From assembly GCA_016194975.1 (NCBI GenBank), contig JACQAM010000022.1:62001-126000 (forward strand): a stretch of DNA of 64,000 nt, written 5' to 3'. Below, one piece after another: positions 1-7,417 of the stretch. The position numbers and the translations under genes are program-made. The notes under the pieces are model-generated. The model was not told the DNA's origin. It did no database searches and saw only the letters and a list, made by a program, of their open reading frames with translations. Source of the DNA: Bacteroidota bacterium (GTDB lineage: Bacteria > Bacteroidota > Bacteroidia > Palsa-965). Position 1 is the first letter of the stretch. Each line of letters opens with the position of its first letter.

Positions 1-2
1 AA

Positions 3-1052
3 TCGATGGTAACGGAAGAGATCGGTCTGAATGAAGAATTGAAAAAAGAAAATATTGTTTCTGTTGAAACCGATCTCGGAGAATTCATACAGCAGCTTGA
101 TGGCGAAGCGCCCTATCACATCGTAACGCCGGCCATGCACAAAACAAAAGAAGATGTGGCCGAATTGTTTCACCGAAAAATGAATACGCCGGAAGGATTA
201 TCTCCTTCGGAAATCACGCAATGGGTGCGCGTATATCTGAAAAAGAAATTCAGGGAAGCGGGGGCGGGAATTACCGGCGCGAATTTTCTTGCTGCCGACA
301 CGGGCGCCATCAGCATCACGGAGAATGAAGGCAACGCCATGATGAGTTTTTCTGCGCCGAAAATTCACATTGTGATTACGGGGATTGATAAAATAATTCC
401 TTCATTCAAGGATCTCGATCTTTTCAATTCGCTGCTCGCATCGTATGGAACGGGACAACAGATCTCTTCTTATAATTCCATCATCAGCGGGCCGAAACAG
501 CAGGGAGAAACAGACGGTCCCGAAGAATTATATCTCGTGCTGCTTGATAACGGAAGAACCAATGCGCTTGAAAAAGTAGATCAGCGTCGCGCGCTCGGGT
601 GCATTCGCTGCGGCGCGTGCCTCAACGCGTGCCCTGTATATGTGAGCGCAGGAGGCCACGCGTATGCGAGCGCATACCCGGGACCGATCGGCGCAGCTCT
701 TTTGCCGAATATTTTTCCCGACCATTCTTATGATCATCTCAGCAATGCATCGCCACTCTGTGGAAAATGTACAGAGGTGTGCCCGGTGAAAATCGATGTG
801 CACAATTTGCTTTTGCTGAACAGGAGAGATGCTGCTGCTACGGGCCGCGCAACGAAAACAGAAAATGTAATGTGGTTTTTCTGGAAGGGCGCCATGATGA
901 AAAGAAGCAAGATGGATAAAGGCGGAGCGAAGCTGAAGAATTTCATGTTGCGACAGTTCTTCAGAAAATCGTGGGGCGACAGAAGAGAACTACCGCAGGT
1001 TGCACAGAAATCTTTCAACCAGATGTGGAGAGAAAGAAAAGGAATCAGGTAG
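3..1052 (+). CDS. lutB: LutB-like lactate utilization iron-sulfur protein (5' end outside window)
   Basis: The frame is already open at base 3, and the first ATG (base 6) is probably internal, because LutB/YkgF proteins are about 450-480 residues and only about 350 remain. Two ferredoxin-like cysteine clusters are visible: CIRCGACLNACP near bases 600-635 and CGKCTEVCP near 760-790, as expected for two 4Fe-4S clusters. The part before them (HIVTPAMHK, GANFLAADTGAI, TENEGNA) matches the LUD domain. Family members act with LutA and LutC in oxidation of L-lactate to pyruvate in the cytoplasm. The partner genes would lie upstream of the window. Family assignment is firm; the substrate is inferred from the family. 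Confidence 0.88.
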   Translation, partial: SMVTEEIGLNEELKKENIVSVETDLGEFIQQLDGEAPYHIVTPAMHKTKEDVAELFHRKMNTPEGLSPSEITQWVRVYLKKKFREAGAGITGANFLAADTGAISITENEGNAMMSFSAPKIHIVITGIDKIIPSFKDLDLFNSLLASYGTGQQISSYNSIISGPKQQGETDGPEELYLVLLDNGRTNALEKVDQRRALGCIRCGACLNACPVYVSAGGHAYASAYPGPIGAALLPNIFPDHSYDHLSNASPLCGKCTEVCPVKIDVHNLLLLNRRDAAATGRATKTENVMWFFWKGAMMKRSKMDKGGAKLKNFMLRQFFRKSWGDRRELPQVAQKSFNQMWRERKGIR

Positions 1053-1125
1053 AAAATAAAAAATACAAATCCCAAATTCCAACCGGTCACAATTCCTTGT
1101 TTGGCATTTTTCTTTTGAAATTTTA

Positions 1126-1737
1126 TCAGATGCTTCCCAAAACGATCAGCACAGCAAATACGATCGCAAAGAGCAGCAGAAGTCCGCCGTAATAAAATAA
1201 TCCTACTACGCCCACGCCAAGTAACCAGCAGACAAGATCGATCCAGAAGCGATTGGTAACGCCCTCTTTCAGATAGACCGCGAGCGGAGAAAGAAGAATG
1301 GCAAGTAAAACAAGAATGAGTTGATTGGTATCGCCTCCGCCGCCCGGAGAGGAATTGCTATTTGATTTTTTTCCCGGAGGCAAATATTTTTTCAGAATTT
1401 GTTTTACAGGATTCTTTTTTTCCGGAGCAGAATTTTCCGGGAGATTTTTTTTGTGATTGGAATTTACTGCGGCATTATTTTCCGGCGATGGCCTATCAGC
1501 AACAACAATATTTTCCCGAACATTCAATGCCGGCTCCTGTTTTGCCTGAAGAGCGGTCGGTGTTTTTTCAATTGCCGGATCATTGTCTGCCGGTAAAGAG
1601 TGCTTATTTACCTGGACGAAAAATCCTTTACCGTAATGGCGCTTGTCAACTGTGATGCGCCCGTTGTACGAACAGGAAGAGCCAACAATGGCCAGAACAA
1701 AAAGCAAAGGAAGGTGTGCGTGGAAAAAGTTTTTCAT
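1126..1737 (-). CDS. Lipoprotein with C-terminal YqaE/Pmp3-like membrane domain
   Basis: About 203 residues from MKNFF; an ATG two codons upstream (1743) is equally possible. The N-terminus has a lipoprotein signal ending in VGSSC. A long Lys/Pro/Asn-rich low-complexity linker follows. The last 65 residues hold two hydrophobic helices with LAILLSPLAVYLKEGVT, the hallmark of the YqaE/Pmp3 (UPF0057) family, normally a free-standing protein of about 55 residues. Here it looks fused to a lipid-anchored linker. Convergent with the preceding lutB-like gene. Role unknown; Pmp3 proteins are linked to membrane potential and stress in other organisms. Confidence 0.72.
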   Translation of the reverse strand: MKNFFHAHLPLLFVLAIVGSSCSYNGRITVDKRHYGKGFFVQVNKHSLPADNDPAIEKTPTALQAKQEPALNVRENIVVADRPSPENNAAVNSNHKKNLPENSAPEKKNPVKQILKKYLPPGKKSNSNSSPGGGGDTNQLILVLLAILLSPLAVYLKEGVTNRFWIDLVCWLLGVGVVGLFYYGGLLLLFAIVFAVLIVLGSI

Positions 1738-1890
1738 AACCATTAATTTATTTGCAAATATAATCAGGCAGAAATAGTTGCGCGCCTGCTAATAACAATT
1801 CCGGGTGCAAATGTTCATAACAATTAACAGCAAAAAAGGCAGATGTTCAAAATTCAACGTAACAACATTTCTGCAATCCGCGTTTTATTG

Positions 1891-2154
1891 ATGAACTTTG
1901 AGAAAAGACCCCCAAGGAGAATGACCCGAGAAGAATTCCGTTCGATTAACGACCAACCCTGCCGCTTCAAGTTAAAATCGGGCGGCGAGGTATTTGGAGT
2001 GATCTGGGAAAAGCCGCAGCCCGGAGGGGAAAGCTATTATTTTGCGACGCTCAGCGAAAGATTCAGCAGGTTCGGTTCGATCGGAATGCTCATTCGGCTG
2101 GACGACATCGTGGGCGCTGAATTACTCAGCAACAGCGGATCGCTCGTGGGCTGA
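1891..2154 (+). CDS. Hypothetical small protein
   Basis: About 87 residues from MNFEKRPPRR; the frame is open further upstream (to 1843) but the extension has no protein-like character. It is soluble and has a segment (CRFKLKSGGEVFGVIWE, then LIRLDDIVGAELL) that reads like a small beta-barrel of LSm/SH3 type. I do not recognise the family. It ends directly against the 3' end of the converging T9SS gene with no spacer. The start choice is moderately uncertain. Confidence 0.55.
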   Translation: MNFEKRPPRRMTREEFRSINDQPCRFKLKSGGEVFGVIWEKPQPGGESYYFATLSERFSRFGSIGMLIRLDDIVGAELLSNSGSLVG

Positions 2155-3555
2155 TCAATAGACGATCAGTTTCTTCACCACTATTTCATCACCATCATTA
2201 ACACGGACAAAATAAATTCCAGGAATAAATTCTTTGCGGATATTCATTAAGCCCTGCGAATTTTCCGTTTGTTCAAAAAAGATAAGATTCCCGTCTGCGG
2301 AAAAAATTTCAACGCGCAGATCTTTTCCCGGAGCAATGATCGAAAAATTTCCACCAGAGGGATCCGGGAATATTTTTATTGCTGAAACACTTCGCTCTTC
2401 CACACCGGCCCACCCTCCATTATCCACGTGCAATAAACCAAACTGATCATCGCCGGAAATATTTCCTGTGCCGCCAATGAAAAATCCGCCGCCAAGTGCA
2501 GGAATAATTTCATAACCGATATCGATCCCTGGCCCGCCATACGGATTGGCCCACAATAAATTTCCGGCAGTATCGGTTTTGAAAACAATGATATTGTTTG
2601 GTCCCGGCGAATAACTCTGGCTGTAACCTGTGCCGATAAAACCATCTGCAACTTCGCAAACAGAAAACGCCGCATCAGGAAGATTGCCTCCCTGTTTTCT
2701 GAACCAGATCGTATTTCCATTCAGATCGATCTTGTGCAAAAGAAAATCGAACCACGAAAAAGGAGTGGATTGCGATTCACCGAAGAGAAGAAGATTACCA
2801 TCACTCAGTAAAATAACATTCTGGCATCCGTCGGCAAGCGTATCATTATAACTGTAAGTGCTGTCCCACAAAATATTTCCGCCATTCTGAAAACGAACAC
2901 CTTCAATATTGTAATCGGCCATCGCTGATCTTTTTGTATCGCCGAAAACCACAAAGCCAGAATCGGGCAACGCACAAATGCTATGGCCAACATCATTGAA
3001 CATTCCGCCCACATTCGCAGACCAGACATAATTTCCATTTGCATCCACCACCAACACATAAATATCATTCGAACTGAAAGCGTCACTCACAAAACCGGTC
3101 ATCGCAATTTTTCCATCTGCCAATACTGTCATTCGGTTGATGCATTCATTGAGAGGGCCACCGTAATTTCTTTGCCAGAGAATATTTCCACTCGTATCTA
3201 CTTTCATCAGCAATGCATCAATGCCGTTCGAAGTAGTGTATGTTTCCCCGCACATCAGCAGATTTCCGTCAGAAGAAATTTCTATTCCCGATGCATCATC
3301 GTCGAGCGAACCACCATAGGTTCGTGTCCATAACATATTTCCGAAACGATCTGTTTTGCAAAGGCGGACATCGGTATGATGAGCAATTGTATCGGTTGTG
3401 TAGCCCGCCTCATAAATTGTGCTGTCGGAATATTGGCGAAGATCTCTTCCGCAATCAGGCAGGCCGCTTCCGAAATAAGTTTCGAAAAAAACATTCTGCG
3501 CCGGAAAATATTCTGAGAAGAAAAGAAACAGAACTACAAGGGAAATGCGCGACAT
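2155..3555 (-). CDS. Secreted beta-propeller-like protein with T9SS type A sorting domain
   Basis: About 466 residues. The start is ATG at 3555 (MSRISLVV), giving a signal peptide ending at FPAQ; an in-frame TTG two codons upstream lies inside the -7 box (3559-3566) and is rejected. The body has repeats of the form KtDxxGNxLWxrtYGG at about 45-50 residue spacing, a common layout in Bacteroidota exported proteins. The last 80 residues (IKIFPDPSGGNFSI ... GIYFVRVNDG ... KKLIVY) form a T9SS C-terminal domain, so the protein is expected to cross the outer membrane and be anchored or released. Ligand unknown. Confidence 0.85.
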   Translation of the reverse strand: MSRISLVVLFLFFSEYFPAQNVFFETYFGSGLPDCGRDLRQYSDSTIYEAGYTTDTIAHHTDVRLCKTDRFGNMLWTRTYGGSLDDDASGIEISSDGNLLMCGETYTTSNGIDALLMKVDTSGNILWQRNYGGPLNECINRMTVLADGKIAMTGFVSDAFSSNDIYVLVVDANGNYVWSANVGGMFNDVGHSICALPDSGFVVFGDTKRSAMADYNIEGVRFQNGGNILWDSTYSYNDTLADGCQNVILLSDGNLLLFGESQSTPFSWFDFLLHKIDLNGNTIWFRKQGGNLPDAAFSVCEVADGFIGTGYSQSYSPGPNNIIVFKTDTAGNLLWANPYGGPGIDIGYEIIPALGGGFFIGGTGNISGDDQFGLLHVDNGGWAGVEERSVSAIKIFPDPSGGNFSIIAPGKDLRVEIFSADGNLIFFEQTENSQGLMNIRKEFIPGIYFVRVNDGDEIVVKKLIVY

Positions 3556-3558
3556 AAA

Positions 3559-3566
3559 CAAAGTTA
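3559..3566 (-). promoter_or_regulatory. Bacteroidota -7 box TAACTTTG
   Basis: Read on the minus strand this is a perfect TAnnTTTG, three bases before the ATG at 3555. The transcript would begin at or next to the start codon. Confidence 0.55.
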
Positions 3567-3605
3567 ATCCGCCTCGTTCATATTCAATGCAGGAATTCCG
3601 TTAAA

Positions 3606-4025
3606 TTGCATATTGTCTTGCGGCTAATATTCTTTTTTCTCACTGTGATAATGTGGACTTCCTGTTCTGAACCGCAGACTGCGACCTCGTGCTCAAAAGT
3701 GAATTACTCGCGGCGATCGAAAAAAAACGACACCGGGCAGGAGCCCGACAAAAAACATTTTCATCTTTTCACGAAGGCGGCAAGCACAGACCGGAAAACA
3801 AAACGCAGCGCAAAACGGGCCGAGAAGGGAGAAAAAAAAGAAAGAGATAAAACAAAACCCGAAAAAAAATTTCAGTTGTTCCGAAGAAAAAAACAAGGAG
3901 AGCACGACGCCGCCGACCAGGACAAAGGAACGTTCAAGCCGAATGATGCAAAAGAAAAAAAGACGAGGAAGAAAAGATCGAAGCATCCGCAACTCGGTTT
4001 GTGGCCGAACGGGCATCCCGGTTAA
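3606..4025 (+). CDS. Lysine-rich putative lipoprotein
   Basis: 139 residues from a TTG start. The hydrophobic leader ends in MWTSC, consistent with a lipoprotein signal. Everything after it is highly charged, about one third Lys/Arg with many Glu/Asp, with no recognisable fold (KKNDTGQEPDKK, KRAEKGEKKERDK, RRKKQGEHD). It probably is disordered in the periplasm. Its stop codon overlaps the stop codon of the converging acyltransferase gene by four bases. No family recognised; the TTG start and low complexity keep confidence moderate. Confidence 0.55.
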   Translation: MHIVLRLIFFFLTVIMWTSCSEPQTATSCSKVNYSRRSKKNDTGQEPDKKHFHLFTKAASTDRKTKRSAKRAEKGEKKERDKTKPEKKFQLFRRKKQGEHDAADQDKGTFKPNDAKEKKTRKKRSKHPQLGLWPNGHPG

Positions 4026-5173
4026 ACGCGCGTTTTCACAATGGCAAAACGCGATTTGAATTTCATGAAAGGTTTTTCAATGAGTTCGTAACTGATGATG
4101 GGAATGATGAGCGAAAGAAAAATGATCGCCGGCCAGAACATATACCAGTGCGTCATGAACGGATGTTTTTCGGTTACCTTATTGATGAAAATATTGAGAA
4201 TGATATTTCCCCAGAGATAAATTCCGAAACAACATCGCCCGAGATAATTCACCGGGTGTTTCGGCCCCCAGCGCAAAGCCGCATCTTCATTGAAAACATA
4301 ATTCAGCATCATCATGCCGAACAACAGCAGGTAAAGATATTTTTTGAAAAGCATATCGAACAACGTGTTCCACTCATTCAGGTCATCATAAGAAAGCAGC
4401 CAGATCATTGAAATGTAAACCAGAAGACGAGCATACACCGGCACTTTCAATTTGAACGGACGATGAAAAATAATCCACGCACCAAGTCCGCCGAGCGCAA
4501 GCGCATCGATGCGCGAAAATGTATTCAGGTAACCGTGGTACCAGCTCCATCCGTGAATGGAACAGTAGGCGCGGAACCCGATGCTGAAAATGATCACCGT
4601 GAGAAAAACAGAAGGAAGTCTTTTGATCGGGAAGAGCGCAACAAGGAAAGGCCACAGGAGATAAAAATGTTCTTCCACGCAAATGGACCAGAAATGTGCG
4701 AAGGGGAAAGTCCACTGTTCTGTTGCGATCGTGCGGAAATTATTATAAAAAAAGATCACCGGCTTGTATTCCGGTTTTGCAAATCCTGTCCAGTAAATGA
4801 GCAGCGGCGTAATTGCAATTATAAAATAATACAGCGGCCAGATCCTGAAAATTCTACGCAGGTAAAATTTAGGAATATCAATTTTTCCGGTTGAACTTTT
4901 TTCACGCAGCATGAGATATGTAATGAGAAATCCGCTGATCATGAAAAACATGTCGACACCGAAATTGAAATTTCCGATGATGTGATGCAGGCGATCGCCG
5001 AACCAGTTGTAGGAATGCGCATCCGCATTTCCGCGCAGGGGCGCAGGCGTTCCGTACCAGCCCGTCCACCCGTCCCACGCATGCACGATCACGACCATGA
5101 ACGCGGCCGCGAAACGCAGCGCATCCATCTGCGCGAAGTGAATTGGTTTTTTATTTTCTGCGAGAGTGGTCAT
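4022..5173 (-). CDS. Acyltransferase family 3 membrane protein (OafA/YrhL type)
   Basis: About 383 residues from MTTLAENKK; a longer frame to 5221 exists, but homologues begin near the motif IHFAQMDALRFAAA. Around ten membrane helices are visible. Family marks are VVIVHAWDGW (the conserved His of the O-acyltransferase active site), DMFFMISGFLITYLML and YLRRIFRIWPLYYF. These enzymes move acyl groups onto cell-surface sugars in the inner membrane. It is the last gene of the minus-strand run that begins with the lipocalin-like gene at 7297. The acceptor cannot be told from the sequence. Confidence 0.9.
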   Translation of the reverse strand: MTTLAENKKPIHFAQMDALRFAAAFMVVIVHAWDGWTGWYGTPAPLRGNADAHSYNWFGDRLHHIIGNFNFGVDMFFMISGFLITYLMLREKSSTGKIDIPKFYLRRIFRIWPLYYFIIAITPLLIYWTGFAKPEYKPVIFFYNNFRTIATEQWTFPFAHFWSICVEEHFYLLWPFLVALFPIKRLPSVFLTVIIFSIGFRAYCSIHGWSWYHGYLNTFSRIDALALGGLGAWIIFHRPFKLKVPVYARLLVYISMIWLLSYDDLNEWNTLFDMLFKKYLYLLLFGMMMLNYVFNEDAALRWGPKHPVNYLGRCCFGIYLWGNIILNIFINKVTEKHPFMTHWYMFWPAIIFLSLIIPIISYELIEKPFMKFKSRFAIVKTRV

Positions 5174-5224
5174 GGGGAAAGCCGCGCCAAGATACGGGTA
5201 AACGCAACAATGGAAAAACAACGA

Positions 5225-5677
5225 TCAACGCACGATCACCAGCGCGATACCGAAAATCAAAGTGAAAATTCCCATTCCAATCATGAGCAAAGCAAGCCCG
5301 GGCCCGCCGGGAAAAAGAATATTTGTTTCCGGATCAATAGGATCATAATGAACTTTCACAACCGGCGTAATTTTTTCCAGGAGTTTTTCTGCATCTTTTT
5401 GCAGGAATCCCTTTTCTCCTTTGAGAATTTCGATCGGGAAAACCGTATTGCCGGTAAAACTTTTTCCATTCACGCTGAAACGATATTTCGCCAGGATCAC
5501 TTTATTCGCCCTTCCGCCGGAAGAAAGTTTTCTCGGGCCAGTTTTTTTTGAAATCAGCTCGCCATCACAAATTGTCCATCGGCTCATTCTCCTCCACATC
5601 CGGAAAAGTTTTGCGCCATAATAAACAGCCATCGATCCGACGAGCAACGCAAAAACAAAAAGCATCCACTTGAGCAT
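5225..5677 (-). CDS. DUF3592 membrane protein
   Basis: 150 residues with one helix at each end (residues about 3-22 and 125-148) and a beta-rich centre (CDGELISKK, VILAKYRFSVNGKSFTGN, VKVHYDPIDPETNIL). That arrangement, with the V.yDP.nP motif before the second helix, is typical of DUF3592. The function of the family is unknown. It lies between the acyltransferase and the anti-sigma-like gene on the same strand, with about 43 bases to the latter, so co-transcription is likely. Confidence 0.8.
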   Translation of the reverse strand: MLKWMLFVFALLVGSMAVYYGAKLFRMWRRMSRWTICDGELISKKTGPRKLSSGGRANKVILAKYRFSVNGKSFTGNTVFPIEILKGEKGFLQKDAEKLLEKITPVVKVHYDPIDPETNILFPGGPGLALLMIGMGIFTLIFGIALVIVR

Positions 5678-5720
5678 GGAGAAAAATTATTCTCAAATGT
5701 AGGAATGAAAAAGAAGAGAA

Positions 5721-6317
5721 TTATTTCATCTGATTATTTACTTCGTTCAGCTTCTGAAAATCATTATTCTGAATAATACCTTTCGCTTTTTTTCCGCCCC
5801 CGCCCGCTTTGGAAAGCGTGTCAGTATGCGCCGGCTTCGATGCGGGACGGATAGAATCATTTGATCCAATGGAATCGATGCCGCTGCCGAATGAAGATTT
5901 TTCATTTGCAGAATCTTTTTTCTGCGCATCGTTCATCACCGAATCGACAGGAAGAATTTTATTTTCGGTATCGTGGTGATGCGGGATCAGAAAGAACCAT
6001 ACCGCCGCCGCCGCAATGATTCCTGCCACAGCAAAAGCCCACCACCATTTTCTGATGAAGGAAATTCTGTTGACGGAAGGAGAATAATTTTCCAGCGACG
6101 CCAATGGAATTCCAGCGCAAGCTGCCGCAATATGCTGTTTGAGAATTTTTCTTCCACTTTCTTTCATCGCCATTGTAGTTTGTTTCAGCCATTCAAATTC
6201 ATCACGCAGTTCTTTATCGAGCGATAATTTTTTTTCAAATGCAGCACGCTCTTCATCTTTCATTTCCCCGAGGAGAAAACGATCAAAAAACACATAAATA
6301 TTTTCGTCGGCCGCCAT
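5721..6317 (-). CDS. Putative anti-sigma factor (single-pass membrane protein)
   Basis: 198 residues. The N-terminal 70 residues (FDRFLLGEMKDEERAAFEKKL ... ELRDEFEWLKQ, split here) have the helical 'low-score zinc-less' anti-sigma pattern often encoded next to Bacteroidota sigma factors. One membrane helix (WWWAFAVAGIIAAAAVWFFL) sits near residues 90-110, followed by a Ser/Asp/Lys-rich periplasmic tail. It starts three bases after the stop of the ECF sigma gene, so translational coupling is likely. The role is inferred from context and N-terminal pattern; no HxxxCxxC zinc motif is present. Confidence 0.7.
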   Translation of the reverse strand: MAADENIYVFFDRFLLGEMKDEERAAFEKKLSLDKELRDEFEWLKQTTMAMKESGRKILKQHIAAACAGIPLASLENYSPSVNRISFIRKWWWAFAVAGIIAAAAVWFFLIPHHHDTENKILPVDSVMNDAQKKDSANEKSSFGSGIDSIGSNDSIRPASKPAHTDTLSKAGGGGKKAKGIIQNNDFQKLNEVNNQMK

Positions 6318-6320
6318 TTG

Positions 6321-6872
6321 TTATTGAGTTTCTGAACCGGAATAAATGGTTTTCAGTTTCTGAAGGCATTTATATTTCTGCGATTTTGCATTGTCGGCGT
6401 TCGTGTAACCGAGATCTGTTGCTATCTCCTCCATATTTTTTTTGAAATAATAAAAGAGCAACAATAATTTTCTGCAACCAACGCCCAATCGCGACAAACT
6501 TATTCTGAGTTGTTGGTGAATTATTTCATTCGAAGATTTCTCCTCCATCATCACGTCTTCTGCTTTTTCAAAATCAGTCAACCGGATATTTTTCTTTTTC
6601 TTTTCTAATTGTTTCAGCCATTTATTCCTGCACACGGCGTAGATCCACGTTTTGAGAGAGGAATGCAATTCAAATTTTCCCGACGAGAGTTGTTCGAACA
6701 AAACCACCGACGCCTCCTGGAAAAGATCGCGCGCGTCTTCTTCCCTGCCGTTGTTGTTGATCACGAAATAGCGGATCATATTGAAATGCTGAACGTACAA
6801 TTTCCGGAACGCAGCCGACTCTCCTTTGCGGAGAAGCTCAATAAGTTCGTTATCGTGGGTGTCAACACTCAT
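6321..6872 (-). CDS. RNA polymerase sigma factor, sigma-70 family (ECF-like)
   Basis: 183 residues with region 2 (KLYVQHFNMIRYFVINN ... REEDARDLFQEASVVLFEQL, then LKTWIYAVCRNKWL) and region 4 (LSRLGVGCRKLLLLFYY, MEEIATDLGYTNADNAK). No region 1.1 or 3, as in ECF factors. Its ATG overlaps the stop of the upstream lipocalin-like gene (ATGA at 6869-6872) and the anti-sigma-like gene follows at three bases, so the three form a tight unit. It probably responds to an envelope signal through that partner. Confidence 0.92.
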   Translation of the reverse strand: MSVDTHDNELIELLRKGESAAFRKLYVQHFNMIRYFVINNNGREEDARDLFQEASVVLFEQLSSGKFELHSSLKTWIYAVCRNKWLKQLEKKKKNIRLTDFEKAEDVMMEEKSSNEIIHQQLRISLSRLGVGCRKLLLLFYYFKKNMEEIATDLGYTNADNAKSQKYKCLQKLKTIYSGSETQ

Positions 6873-7297
6873 TTGTAATCGACTACTGCTACTCGTTTAA
6901 AAACCACGTCTTCCATTTCAACTTCCGAACACATGTATTCTCCGAGAACCATAATAGAATCATTCAACGAAATAATCGGTTCGGTATGATCACAGAGAAT
7001 TCCCCGCATATCGGGAACGGTTTTCGCGGCGTAAACTAAAATCGAATCGGGAACAACAAATTTCCACGATCCGACCTGGTATGGCTTTCCATCCACGGTT
7101 TCTTTATAATCCCCGTTATCCAGGAAAGAATACACGGGAAAAAATCCTTGCATATCACAGTTCGTTTTTACTCCGCCCACAGTACTCGAAGCGCTCACCA
7201 GCTTCCAGTTGCCAACCACATTTTTTCTTGTTGCCACAAGAACGAAAGAATAAAACGGGAAGACGATCCAAAGAAAAGGAATAAGAAGTTTTTTCAT
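6869..7297 (-). CDS. Lipocalin-like secreted protein
   Basis: 142 residues with a signal peptide-like start (LLIPFLWIVFPFYSF). The motif VVGNWKLVSAS followed by strands (YSFLDNGDYKETVDG, VGSWKFVVPDSILVY) resembles lipocalin-like domains common in Bacteroidota. It heads the unit with the sigma and anti-sigma-like genes and shares an ATGA overlap with the sigma gene. A perfect -7 box sits about 33 bases upstream of the start. Function unknown; a sensing role with the sigma factor is only suggested by position. Confidence 0.68.
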   Translation of the reverse strand: MKKLLIPFLWIVFPFYSFVLVATRKNVVGNWKLVSASSTVGGVKTNCDMQGFFPVYSFLDNGDYKETVDGKPYQVGSWKFVVPDSILVYAAKTVPDMRGILCDHTEPIISLNDSIMVLGEYMCSEVEMEDVVFKRVAVVDYK

Positions 7298-7329
7298 AGT
7301 GCAATTTGTGGTTTATACCGGATATCGTC

Positions 7330-7337
7330 CAAAGGTA
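7330..7337 (-). promoter_or_regulatory. -7 box TACCTTTG for the sigma-factor operon
   Basis: On the minus strand this reads TACCTTTG, a perfect TAnnTTTG, with about 32 bases to the ATG at 7297. Confidence 0.55.
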
Positions 7338-7417
7338 ACCCGATAAAAAGAAAAAAATATTTTCAGCCAACCGGTTACCTTTTGCATCGTCTCGGCATTA
7401 AGAAGAAAAACCAGGAC

